A DNA stretch of 33,146 nucleotides. Origin: an uncultured Collinsella sp. GTDB taxonomy: Bacteria; Actinomycetota; Coriobacteriia; Coriobacteriales; Coriobacteriaceae. The notes beneath the pieces were generated by a model. It ran no database searches. It was not told where the DNA came from and saw only the letters and a program-made list of their open reading frames with translations. A program made the translations under genes and the position numbers. The DNA lies in NCBI GenBank assembly GCA_902470265.1, contig CABRFW010000001.1, positions 1 to 33,146 of the forward strand. The letters run 5' to 3'. Below, piece after piece: positions 8,670-15,700 of the stretch; the first letter of the stretch is position 1; each line of letters begins with the position of its first letter.

Positions 8670-8692
8670 GTCTGCCTCCCATTACGGCAGAC
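8670..8692 (-). promoter_or_regulatory. Leader hairpin of pgk
   Basis: Perfect 7-bp arms (gtctgcc / ggcagac) with a 9-base loop lie in the pgk leader, just upstream of its AAAGG ribosome site. The loop and the 3' arm include an ATGGGAGG stretch that could mimic a start and ribosome site. This could affect mRNA stability or translation initiation. The structure is seen; a function is only suggested. Confidence 0.35.
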
Positions 8693-8699
8693 GATTTCT

Positions 8700-8749
8700 T
8701 ATAAAAAGGGCGCGACCCTAGGGTGTAAGCCCTATAAGGCCGCGCCCTT
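8700..8749 (-). terminator. gap: Intrinsic terminator between gap and pgk
   Basis: A 12-bp outer stem (8706-8717 with 8738-8749, one G-U pair) encloses a smaller TAGGG/CCCTA hairpin. On the minus strand the stem is followed by TTTTTATAAG. It starts 37 bases after the gap stop and 60 bases before pgk. Because the remaining leader is so short, pgk-tpiA-gpmI may depend partly on readthrough. Confidence 0.85.
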
Positions 8750-8786
8750 CTTTAGACGCTCAACGAGCTATTCGCTAAAAGCTAAA

Positions 8787-9812
8787 TTAAGCAACGAACT
8801 TCTCGAAGTACTTGATGGTGCGGACCATCTGAGAGGTGTAGGAGTTCTCGTTGTCGTACCAAGAGGTGACCTGAACGAGGGTCTGGCCGTTGCCGAGGTC
8901 AGAGCACATGGTCTGAGTGGCGTCGAAGATGGAGCCGTGGGTCTCGCCGACGATGTCGCGGGAGACGATCTGGTCCTCGTTGTAGGCGAAGGTCTCGGGG
9001 ATGGTCTCGGCGTAGGCCTTCATGGCAGCGTTGACCTCGTCGACGGTGACCTTCTTGTCAACGACGGCGTAGAGGTTGGTCAGCGAGCCGGTCGGCGTCG
9101 GGACGCGCTGGGCGGCACCGATGAGCTTGCCGTTGAGCTCGGGGAGAACCAGGCCGATGGCCTTGGCAGCGCCCGTGGTGTTCGGGACGATGTTCTCGGA
9201 GCAGGCGCGGGAGCGACGGAAGTTGCCCTTGCGCTGCGGGCCGTCGAGCGGCATCTGGTCGCCGGTGAAGGCGTGGATGGTGGTCATGATGCCGGACACG
9301 ATGGGAGCGAAGTCGTTCAGACCCTTGGCCATCGGGGCGAGGCAGTTGGTGGTGCAGGAAGCAGCGGAGATGATGTTGTCCTCAGCGGTCAGCGTCTCAT
9401 GGTTGACGTTGTACACGATGGTGGGCAGATCGCTGCCGGCCGGAGCGGAGATGACGACCTTCTTGGCGCCAGCGTTGATGTGGGCCTGAGCCTTAGCCTT
9501 GCTGGTGTAGAAGCCGGTGCACTCGAGAACGACGTCGACGTCAAGGTCGCCCCAAGGCAGGTTGTTAGCGTCGGCCTCCTTGTAGATCTTGATCTCCTTG
9601 CCGTCAACGGTGATGGAATCCTCGCCAGCAACGACCTCGTGATCGCGAGCGTAGTTGCCCTGCGTGGAGTCGTACTTCAGCAGGTAAGCGAGCATATCGG
9701 GAGAGGTGAGGTCGTTGATAGCGACGATCTCGGAGCCCTCATGACCGAACATCTGACGGAAAGCCAGACGACCGATGCGACCGAAGCCGTTAATAGCAAC
9801 CTTTACTGCCAT
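8787..9812 (-). CDS. gap: Glyceraldehyde-3-phosphate dehydrogenase, type I (NAD)
   Basis: Cytosolic glycolytic dehydrogenase producing 1,3-bisphosphoglycerate, 341 aa. The Rossmann motif is INGFGRIGRLAFR. Asp34 in AINDLTSP favours NAD over NADP. Catalytic Cys153 sits in SAASCTTNCLAP, and His180 follows in MTTIHAFTGDQ. The C-terminus has the usual SWYDNENSYTSQMVRTI. The open frame runs 34 codons further upstream, but the ATG at 9812 has AAAGGAG six bases away and matches family starts. A strong terminator follows and an AT-rich promoter region precedes, so this gene is probably a highly expressed single-gene unit with partial readthrough into pgk. Confidence 0.97.
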   Translation of the reverse strand: MAVKVAINGFGRIGRLAFRQMFGHEGSEIVAINDLTSPDMLAYLLKYDSTQGNYARDHEVVAGEDSITVDGKEIKIYKEADANNLPWGDLDVDVVLECTGFYTSKAKAQAHINAGAKKVVISAPAGSDLPTIVYNVNHETLTAEDNIISAASCTTNCLAPMAKGLNDFAPIVSGIMTTIHAFTGDQMPLDGPQRKGNFRRSRACSENIVPNTTGAAKAIGLVLPELNGKLIGAAQRVPTPTGSLTNLYAVVDKKVTVDEVNAAMKAYAETIPETFAYNEDQIVSRDIVGETHGSIFDATQTMCSDLGNGQTLVQVTSWYDNENSYTSQMVRTIKYFEKFVA

Positions 9813-9884
9813 TGTGTCTCCTTTCGTAAGGCCCCCGCGAGCTACAGCGCCCGCCGTTGAGGCCCACAAACTAACCACTCGCCT

Positions 9885-9913
9885 AATATACCTTTTTTTT
9901 GACTTGAATTTCA
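9885..9913 (-). promoter_or_regulatory. Candidate promoter of gap
   Basis: On the minus strand a TATATT -10 hexamer (complement of 9885-9890) follows a spacer with a run of eight A residues. The -35 (TGAAAT, 17-base spacer) is poor. It predicts a leader of about 65 bases. The whole gap between whiA and gap is unusually AT-rich for this genome, as expected for a strong promoter. Confidence 0.4.
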
Positions 9914-9946
9914 CGAGAATGCTCGAAATTGAAAATCAAATTTACG

Positions 9947-9960
9947 TTAAAACGTTTTAA
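9947..9960. promoter_or_regulatory. 14-bp perfect palindrome, operator-like, upstream of gap
   Basis: The sequence ttaaaacgttttaa is a perfect 14-base palindrome with a central CG, the form typical of LacI-family operators. It lies 47 bases downstream of whiA and about 60 bases upstream of the candidate gap -10. Related AAACGTTT cores occur at 22588-22595 and, more weakly, near 4541-4547. The palindrome is certain; the binding protein is unknown. Confidence 0.45.
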
Positions 9961-10005
9961 ATACTAAAATAGCAGCTAAATCCATATATAAGTCGTTACT
10001 TCAAA

Positions 10006-10935
10006 CTACCTGTTTGCTTCAATGAGCTTTTCAAGCCGTAAAACACGATGGTAGAGGGCTGACTTCGACAAGGGAGGGTCAGCCATCTCCCCCAAATCAC
10101 GCAGCGACAGATCGGGATAGCGCTCGCGCAGGTCGCAAAAGACCGCCAAGGCATCCGGAAGCGCATCACGAAGGCCACGCTGCTCGAGCTCATCGATAAG
10201 CGCAAGCTGATGTTGGGCGGCACCGGCGCTTCTGGTCTGGTTGGCGAGCTCGGCGTTCACGCGACGGTTCACATCGTTCTTAACCAACTTGACCGCGCGC
10301 GCCTCCTCAATCTCGGCAACGCTGCGCTTGGCGCCAATCAGCTTTAATAGATGCTCGATTTCCTCGGCGCTCTTAATGTACACGGCATATGACCCCCGCC
10401 GTGCATTAACACGAGCATGGACCCCAATCTGCTCCAACAGATCGCAAAGCCCCTTGGCATATTGCTCGCCCTGCACAGCAATCTCCAAATGAAAATCGCC
10501 GCGTGGATCGGCCACGAAGCCGCCCGCGATGAGCGCGCCGCGGATATAGGCAAGTCTACAGCAAGGACGGGCAACGATATGTCGGGGTACGCCGGCGACA
10601 AGTCCTCCCCTACGTTCGAGGATACCCAGCAGAACCAAGGCCTTATCCAGGTCTGGCTGATCAGGCAAGGTGATGAGGTAGTTTCGAACCTTATGCAATA
10701 CAGATTTACGGACGGTGAACTCCGTTTTGAGCTTAAGGATACGATGCGTCAGCGTGATCATCGTGCGCGCGACGGCTCCCGTCTCAGTCGCAACCGTCAA
10801 ACGATACCGCCCAGAGCCGGTAAGCGAGAGCGTACCGCTCACGCGCGTGAGGGCGGCAAGCGTCGACAAGTCGCAGTATTCACATTCGGGTTCGCAGCGC
10901 GCAAGCTCGTCGCGCACCTCAGCGGTAAACGACAT
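10006..10935 (-). CDS. whiA: DNA-binding regulator WhiA
   Basis: Conserved Gram-positive regulator, required for sporulation septation in Streptomyces and linked to division and chromosome segregation in Bacillus; 309 aa, family size. The N-terminal part resembles a degenerate LAGLIDADG homing-endonuclease fold, with the pseudo-catalytic helix near residues 129-144 (AYIRGALIAGGFVADP). The C-terminal helix-turn-helix is PDLSLRDLGEMADPPLSKSALYHRVLRLEKL-like, covering about residues 272-305. It starts six bases after the rapZ stop, so the two are cotranscribed. The usual intermediate gene yvcK is absent. No strong terminator is visible after it. Confidence 0.94.
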   Translation of the reverse strand: MSFTAEVRDELARCEPECEYCDLSTLAALTRVSGTLSLTGSGRYRLTVATETGAVARTMITLTHRILKLKTEFTVRKSVLHKVRNYLITLPDQPDLDKALVLLGILERRGGLVAGVPRHIVARPCCRLAYIRGALIAGGFVADPRGDFHLEIAVQGEQYAKGLCDLLEQIGVHARVNARRGSYAVYIKSAEEIEHLLKLIGAKRSVAEIEEARAVKLVKNDVNRRVNAELANQTRSAGAAQHQLALIDELEQRGLRDALPDALAVFCDLRERYPDLSLRDLGEMADPPLSKSALYHRVLRLEKLIEANR

Positions 10936-10941
10936 GCGGGC

Positions 10942-11862
10942 CTATGCCTTCGTGTTGGCGCGCGACAGGTCGCGGTGGGAGATGCTCACATGATACTGAG
11001 CGCCTTCCAGGTAACGGGCCGTGGCCTCGGCAATGGCAACGCTGCGGTGCTGGCCGCCCGTGCAGCCGATGGCGATAGAAAGCTGCGGCTTACCCTCCGC
11101 GATATAACCGGGCATGACCGTATCGAGCAGCTGTGTCCAAGCCTTCCAAAACTCCTGCGTCTTGGGATGGTCCAGAACAAAATCGGAGACCTTTTTATCG
11201 AGACCGGTCATCGTGCGCATCTCGGGATCGTAGAACGGATTGGGCAGGAAGCGGACGTCGATCATAATATCCGCTTCGACGGGCATGCCGTGCTTAAAGC
11301 CAAACGAGAACACGTGGACATCCATAAGCTGCTGGTCGGACAGCTCGGAAAATGCCATACGCAGCTTGTTTCGCAGCGCAGAGGTGCGCAGACGGCTCGT
11401 GTCGATAATCATATCGGCTCGGTCGCGCACGCCCTGCAGCTGAAGGCGCTCGCGCTGAATGGCATCGGCCGTAGTCTCCCCCGGCTTGGCAATGGGATGA
11501 CGGCGGCGATTTTCGCTGTAGCGACGAATCAGCACCTCGTCAGAAGCCTCCAGGAACACGATGTCGCAGCTCATCTCGCGCTCTTCGAGAGCGGCGACCG
11601 CATCGAGCACCTCGTCAAACAGTCCCTGGCTACGCAAATCGCAGGTGACGGCGAGATGCCTGCCCACGCCCGTATTGATGCCGACGAGCTCGGCAAGCTG
11701 GGCGATGAGACGCGGAGGCAGGTTATCGATGCAAAAATAGCCCATGTCCTCGAACACGTGCATGGCCTGCGTGCGGCCTGATCCGGACATTCCGGTGATG
11801 ATGACGATATCGGGGATGCGCTCCGAGCGCTCCGCCGCATCCATGGCATCTCCCTTTTGCAT
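10942..11862 (-). CDS. rapZ: RapZ/YvcJ family nucleotide-binding protein
   Basis: P-loop nucleotide-binding protein, 306 aa. In E. coli the homologue is an RNase adapter controlling GlcN-6-P synthase mRNA; in Gram-positives (YvcJ) the role is less clear. The Walker A-like motif GMSGSGRT (residues 24-31) has Arg in place of Lys, as in other actinobacterial members. Also visible are FCIDNLPPRLI and the C-terminal GCTGGQHRSVAIAE motif, the part binding GlcN-6-P in E. coli. The ATG at 11862 is chosen because GGGAGG lies six bases upstream; a further upstream ATG falls inside the nanE terminator. A second ATG at 11844 also has a GGGAG site and cannot be excluded. Confidence 0.93.
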   Translation of the reverse strand: MQKGDAMDAAERSERIPDIVIITGMSGSGRTQAMHVFEDMGYFCIDNLPPRLIAQLAELVGINTGVGRHLAVTCDLRSQGLFDEVLDAVAALEEREMSCDIVFLEASDEVLIRRYSENRRRHPIAKPGETTADAIQRERLQLQGVRDRADMIIDTSRLRTSALRNKLRMAFSELSDQQLMDVHVFSFGFKHGMPVEADIMIDVRFLPNPFYDPEMRTMTGLDKKVSDFVLDHPKTQEFWKAWTQLLDTVMPGYIAEGKPQLSIAIGCTGGQHRSVAIAEATARYLEGAQYHVSISHRDLSRANTKA

Positions 11863-11874
11863 GTGTTGCCTCCC

Positions 11875-11912
11875 GAAAACAAGCGCGGGACCCAGCAACC
11901 CGGATCCCGCGC
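11875..11912 (-). terminator. Terminator of the nan operon, after nanE
   Basis: An 11-bp stem with one G-U pair (11883-11893 with 11902-11912; arms begin GCGCGGGA) and an 8-base loop is followed on the minus strand by TTGTTTTC. It lies 51 bases after the nanE stop and just before rapZ, separating the sialate operon from the housekeeping block. Confidence 0.75.
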
Positions 11913-11963
11913 GGTCAATTGCCTATATTGAGTATACCGCCCCGAGCGGATACGAGGCCTGTC

Positions 11964-12650
11964 TTACGCCTCAAGCGCAGCCTTGAACCAACTCGTAATA
12001 CTCGTGGGGTGCGTGATGGCGGTGCCGACGACAACGGCCCAGGCGCCAGCATCGATCGCGGCGCGAGCCTCCTCGGGCGTGTGCACGCGGCCCTCGCAGA
12101 TGATGGGAAGACCGGGGAATTCCTCGGTCGCCTGACGCAGGAGCGGCAGATCGGGGCCATCGGCCATGGTACAGTCGATGGCGGCGACGCCGTGAGAAAG
12201 CGTGGTGGATACCAGGTCGAAGCCCATATCAACCGCACGGCGAATGTCCTCGATGGTGGCGCAATCCGCCATCAGGAGCACACCCTCCTCGTGCAGCGGG
12301 CGGAAGGTATCCTCGACCGTCTTGCCATCGGGGCGCGGACGATCGGTGGCGTCGATCGCCACGATATCGGCACCGGCAGCAACGCAGGCGCGAGCGTGAC
12401 GCAGCGTCGGCGTGATGTAAACGCCCTCGTGCCCATCCTTCCACAGGCCGATGACGGGAACCTCACAGCGACCCTTAATGGCGGCAATGTCGGCAAGGCC
12501 CTGGCAGCGAATGGCGGCGGCGCCGCCGAGCTCGCAAGCACGCGACATTTGAGCCATGGTCTCGGGCGTACGAAGCGGCTCGCCCATATACGCCTGAACG
12601 CTCACGACGAGCTTGCCCTTCAGGGATTGAATCAAAGGATCGACGGTCAT
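11964..12650 (-). CDS. nanE: N-acetylmannosamine-6-phosphate 2-epimerase
   Basis: Cytosolic TIM-barrel enzyme converting ManNAc-6-P to GlcNAc-6-P in sialic-acid catabolism; 228 aa, the normal NanE length. Recognisable motifs are LKGKLVVSVQAY at the N-terminus, GGAAAIRCQGLADIAAIK, PVIGLWKDG, VYITPT and ADIVAIDATDRPRPDG. The C-terminal phosphate-site segment is CEGRVHTPEEARAAIDAGAWAVVVGTAIT. The ribosome site AAAGG is about ten bases upstream of ATG 12650. It is the last gene of the operon, directly after the ROK kinase nanK and followed by a terminator. Its presence is the best evidence that this cluster handles sialic acid. Confidence 0.94.
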   Translation of the reverse strand: MTVDPLIQSLKGKLVVSVQAYMGEPLRTPETMAQMSRACELGGAAAIRCQGLADIAAIKGRCEVPVIGLWKDGHEGVYITPTLRHARACVAAGADIVAIDATDRPRPDGKTVEDTFRPLHEEGVLLMADCATIEDIRRAVDMGFDLVSTTLSHGVAAIDCTMADGPDLPLLRQATEEFPGLPIICEGRVHTPEEARAAIDAGAWAVVVGTAITHPTSITSWFKAALEA

Positions 12651-12673
12651 AAGGCTGTAACCTTTCTCAGAAC

Positions 12674-12704
12674 AGCCTCCCGAGGCGTGTTGTCTCTGGA
12701 GGCT
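12674..12704 (-). repeat. Inverted repeat between nanK and nanE
   Basis: Perfect 7-bp arms (agcctcc / ggaggct) with a 17-base loop occupy the 70-base spacer between nanK and nanE, ending 23 bases before the nanE start. There is no U-tract. It may be a processing or stabilising hairpin. Confidence 0.35.
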
Positions 12705-12720
12705 CCTACAGAAGATACGT

Positions 12721-13686
12721 TTACTTCAACGAGGCAAGAAGATGCTCAGCGGCACCGATGAGCGGAGCATCGCCCTCCAGAGAACCGATGAGGATCGGCG
12801 TGTCCTGAAGCGGATCGAGCGCCTGGCTGGCATAGCCCTCGTGCACCGAATCCTTCCACGTCTGTGAACGCCAATCGGGACCTTGGTGAATCACGCCACC
12901 CGAAAGCACGATGACCTCAGGGTCCAGGATGTTAGCGAGCGAGCCCAAGCTGGCACCCAGCGCAAAACCGGCGTCATGGATGACCTCGGTCGCCTTTGCG
13001 TCGCCCGCACGGCACAGGTCGTTCACATCGCGACCGACCGAAGGACGGCTGGGGTCGACGCGACCAAAGCGCTCATCGTACATACGACCAATGGAAGTGC
13101 CCGAAGCAACCGACTCAAGATGACCGGAACGCCCGCAGGCGCAGGGAATGCCGGCGGCAGCCGAGCACTCGATGTGGCCCATATGACCGGCAGCACCATG
13201 GAAGCCCTGCATCACGCGGCCGTTCTCGACATATGCGCCGCCGATGCCCGTGCCGATGCCCAGGCACAAGACGGAGAACTTGCCCTTGCCGACGCCCCAG
13301 TGGGCCTCGCCCAGAGCATGAGCCTGCACGTCGCCCACAACGGCAACGGGGAGACCAAGGTCCTCGCGCAGACGCGGCCCCAACTGAACGCCGGACCAGC
13401 CGGGCATGATCTCGTTGGCATACGCGATGGCGCCCGTCTTGGGATCGACGACGCCGGCGGCACCGATACCGACGCCAAGGACCTCGACATCGGGATTCGC
13501 CTCGAGAGCAGCCTTGATGGACGCCTCGATACGCTGGAAGACGGCCTCGCCGCCCTCCTGGGCCTCGGTGGGAACCTCGGCCTCAAATACGGGATGGGGC
13601 ACGCTGCCGTCAGCCGGGTACTCCATGATGGCAGTCGCGATCTTAGTTCCGCCGATATCGACAGAGCAGACGTACTTGTTCTCCAT
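12721..13686 (-). CDS. nanK: ROK family kinase, probable N-acetylmannosamine kinase NanK
   Basis: Cytosolic sugar kinase, 321 aa, expected to make ManNAc-6-P for NanE. The N-terminal phosphate motif is SVDIGGTKIATA. Asp119 in VVGDVQAHALGE is the likely catalytic base, and LCLGIGTGIGGAYVENG is the ROK glycine motif. The zinc-site region has His171 and CACGRSGHLE: Cys182 and Cys184 are kept, but the last ligand is His189 where many ROK proteins have Cys. The start has AAGGAG six bases upstream. Specificity for ManNAc comes from context between nanA and nanE; sequence alone supports only a glucokinase-like ROK kinase. Confidence 0.85.
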   Translation of the reverse strand: MENKYVCSVDIGGTKIATAIMEYPADGSVPHPVFEAEVPTEAQEGGEAVFQRIEASIKAALEANPDVEVLGVGIGAAGVVDPKTGAIAYANEIMPGWSGVQLGPRLREDLGLPVAVVGDVQAHALGEAHWGVGKGKFSVLCLGIGTGIGGAYVENGRVMQGFHGAAGHMGHIECSAAAGIPCACGRSGHLESVASGTSIGRMYDERFGRVDPSRPSVGRDVNDLCRAGDAKATEVIHDAGFALGASLGSLANILDPEVIVLSGGVIHQGPDWRSQTWKDSVHEGYASQALDPLQDTPILIGSLEGDAPLIGAAEHLLASLK

Positions 13687-13787
13687 GTCGCTCTCCTTAG
13701 GAGATAAAAAACAACTACAGGAAATGCGCCGTCAGGCTAGCCGTCACAGCGCGGTAAAGGTTTTCCAGGTGTCCGAGATCGCCGAGA

Positions 13788-13829
13788 AACCGTGTGGCCA
13801 TTAACCTAATGGGTCATGGCCGCACGGTT
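13788..13829. repeat. Large inverted repeat between nanA and nanK
   Basis: Arms 13788-13801 and 13816-13829 pair over 14 bp with one G-T mismatch. The 14-base centre overlaps a second, competing repeat, ccatta-acc-taatgg (13798-13812). There is no U-tract on the minus strand. It could be an RNA hairpin that tunes nanKE relative to nanA, or an operator for an internal promoter. The surrounding 173-base gap (13687-13859) holds no gene. Confidence 0.55.
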
Positions 13830-13859
13830 GAACGGCGAGGTCGGGTGCCCGGGGAAGCT

Positions 13860-14780
13860 TTACAGGAGACCGTTGTCCTGGAGGACCTTCTTAATCGCCT
13901 CGACGTTCTCGCCGGTCATGGCCTTCACCGGGCGCGGCATGGTCGGGCTGTCGAAGATGCCCATGAGGTTCATAGCGGTCTTGAAGGCGCCGACGCCACC
14001 GGCATAGCCCTGGACGCCCGAGGTGACATCCCAGATGTGCGAAATCTCATTGAGGCGATCCTGCTCGGCCTTGACGGTAGCCCAGTCACCATCCTGAGCG
14101 GCCTTCCACTGACGCACGTAGCCCTCGGGCTCAACGTTGGCGAGACCCGGGACGGAACCGTCGGCGCCACCGAGGTAAGCGCCGTCGACAACAACCTCGT
14201 GACCGGTGAGGATGCTCATCGGATGGCCGTTCTTCTCGTTCTCCTGAACGAGGTAGCGGAACGAGATGTCATCACCCGAGGAATCCTTGACGCCGGCCAG
14301 AACGCCCTCGGCGCCGAGCTTGGCAAGGAGCTTCCAGGGGAGCTTGGTGTGAACGCAGACGGGGATGTCGTAGGCGAAGATGGGCAGGTCGAGTTCCTCA
14401 TGCAGGATGCGGAAGTGCTCCTCAACCTCGGTCATGCCCTGCAGGGCATAGAACGGGCAGGTGGCGACGAGGGCATCGGCGCCCAGCTCCTGGGCGACCT
14501 TGCCGTGCTCGATCATGCGCTCGGTCTCGGTATCGATGATGCCGACCAGAACAGGCACACGGTGGTCGACGATACGGACGGCCTCGGCGATAATCTGGCG
14601 ACGGCGCTCGTCGGTGGAGAAGACGACCTCGCCCGAGGATCCCAAGAAGAACAGGCCATCGACGCCGGCGTCGATCATGCGGTTGATGCTGCGCTCAAAG
14701 GAGACAACATCGAGCTGGTGATCTTCGGTATCGGGAACAACGACGGGAGGGATAACGCCGGTGAATTTCTGAGTTGCCAC
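13860..14780 (-). CDS. nanA: DapA-family aldolase, probable N-acetylneuraminate lyase
   Basis: Class I aldolase of the DHDPS/NAL superfamily, 306 aa. In this context it would cleave Neu5Ac to ManNAc and pyruvate. The Schiff-base Lys165 sits in AGVKDSSGD and the catalytic Tyr137 in FAYDIP; both numbers coincide with those of E. coli NanA. The carboxylate-binding loop is FLGSSGE, against GSTGE in classic NanA. The start is a GTG at 14780 with AAGGAG six bases upstream; the open frame before it has no ribosome site and runs through the gap to the esterase. It is followed by nanK and nanE. Substrate is inferred from neighbours; another DapA-type aldolase remains possible. Confidence 0.8.
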   Translation of the reverse strand: MATQKFTGVIPPVVVPDTEDHQLDVVSFERSINRMIDAGVDGLFFLGSSGEVVFSTDERRRQIIAEAVRIVDHRVPVLVGIIDTETERMIEHGKVAQELGADALVATCPFYALQGMTEVEEHFRILHEELDLPIFAYDIPVCVHTKLPWKLLAKLGAEGVLAGVKDSSGDDISFRYLVQENEKNGHPMSILTGHEVVVDGAYLGGADGSVPGLANVEPEGYVRQWKAAQDGDWATVKAEQDRLNEISHIWDVTSGVQGYAGGVGAFKTAMNLMGIFDSPTMPRPVKAMTGENVEAIKKVLQDNGLL

Positions 14781-14848
14781 GAGAATCTCCTTAGTTGTCT
14801 GGTGGGCAGCCCTATGCCGCCCACTCTTGTTGGCAGTGTCCAGGCCGT

Positions 14849-15700
14849 CTAGGCCAAAGAACACGAGTAGAACGTTTGGTTAAAAAAGTCGACGACTTCG
14901 TTTTCGAACGCATTGATGCGCTCGTGAGCGTATTTGGCATAGATGATATGCCTCCGGTCACACTCAAACCCGTTGAATACGGCAAACTGATCCTTGGGAT
15001 CGCTCACGGTATCCATAAGCGATGTGCCCATGAGCACCGATCCGCGCACCCGAGACGACAGCGCCTCGAGGCCGCCAGGAAGCGGATTGGCAACCGCCGT
15101 GCAGGCGAGGCCCCGCTCGTCCAGAGCAGAAACCGCCAGCGCGACTCCGCCGCCAAGACCCTCGCCCCATGCAAAGATGCGGTCGGGGTCCATGCCATCA
15201 AGATTGCGCGCCACCTTCGCCAGCGCGCAGCCCCAACGGACGCGCTCGACAAAAGCGGGCGAAGAAATCCCCCGCTGCAGGTCGTCCGCACCAGCAACAT
15301 CGTCATCCAGCGCGAGGACGGCATACCCCATGGCGGCAAATCTCGTCATGTGATGCCAGCCGCGCACAGGCCGATCGATGTCGTGGAACATCAGGCACAG
15401 CGGCACGCGCTCAGATACTCGGGCACGACCGACAGGCTCGATCAAACGAGCGTGAATCGCATCGTCACCGAGCTCAAAGGAGACCTCCGAGTAACGGGCG
15501 CAGGGGTTAACAAAGTCAATCGCCGTAATGGCCAGGCCTTGAATCTCAAGATTCGAAGCGCATGTCTCTAAATCAGAAACATCTGCTTGGACATCACCGC
15601 GCCAGTCCCGATATTCTGCGAGCCTTGACGAAACCGTTCCAGGAATTCCCACAAGCCCGGGGACAATCAGCTCGTCAACATTGCTCTCGCACTTAGACAT
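14849..15700 (-). CDS. CE7-like alpha/beta-hydrolase homologue lacking the catalytic serine
   Basis: Divergent tandem paralogue of the next gene upstream, 283 aa. It aligns with that esterase throughout: LCLMFHDIDRP with LVLQFHGYPGA, GSVLMGTSLMDTVSDPKDQFAVFNGF with the strand-8 region, and KYAHERINAFENEVVDFF with the C-terminus. At the nucleophile elbow it reads WGEGLGGG, so Gly181 replaces the serine. The CE7 RGQ-type motif is also gone, while Asp230 and His259 are retained. The segment between elbow and acid residue is about 42 residues shorter than in the paralogue. The ATG overlaps the upstream stop by eight bases, indicating coupling. It is probably a non-catalytic binding or regulatory partner. 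The frame is intact, so it is not an evident pseudogene. Confidence 0.75.
   Translation of the reverse strand: MSKCESNVDELIVPGLVGIPGTVSSRLAEYRDWRGDVQADVSDLETCASNLEIQGLAITAIDFVNPCARYSEVSFELGDDAIHARLIEPVGRARVSERVPLCLMFHDIDRPVRGWHHMTRFAAMGYAVLALDDDVAGADDLQRGISSPAFVERVRWGCALAKVARNLDGMDPDRIFAWGEGLGGGVALAVSALDERGLACTAVANPLPGGLEALSSRVRGSVLMGTSLMDTVSDPKDQFAVFNGFECDRRHIIYAKYAHERINAFENEVVDFFNQTFYSCSLA

Noticed and set aside
9893..9900. Run of eight T on the plus strand as a terminator tail
   Set aside because: No stem of useful length precedes it and no plus-strand gene ends there; it reads better as the A-rich promoter spacer of gap.
9813..9914. N-terminal extension of gap by 34 codons
   Set aside because: It would run through the candidate promoter and lacks a ribosome site, whereas ATG 9812 has a strong AAAGGAG and matches the family start.
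14849..15700. Calling the serine-less esterase homologue a pseudogene
   Set aside because: The frame is intact, overlaps its neighbour's stop in a coupled manner and keeps other conserved residues. Loss of one catalytic residue fits a pseudoenzyme as well as decay.
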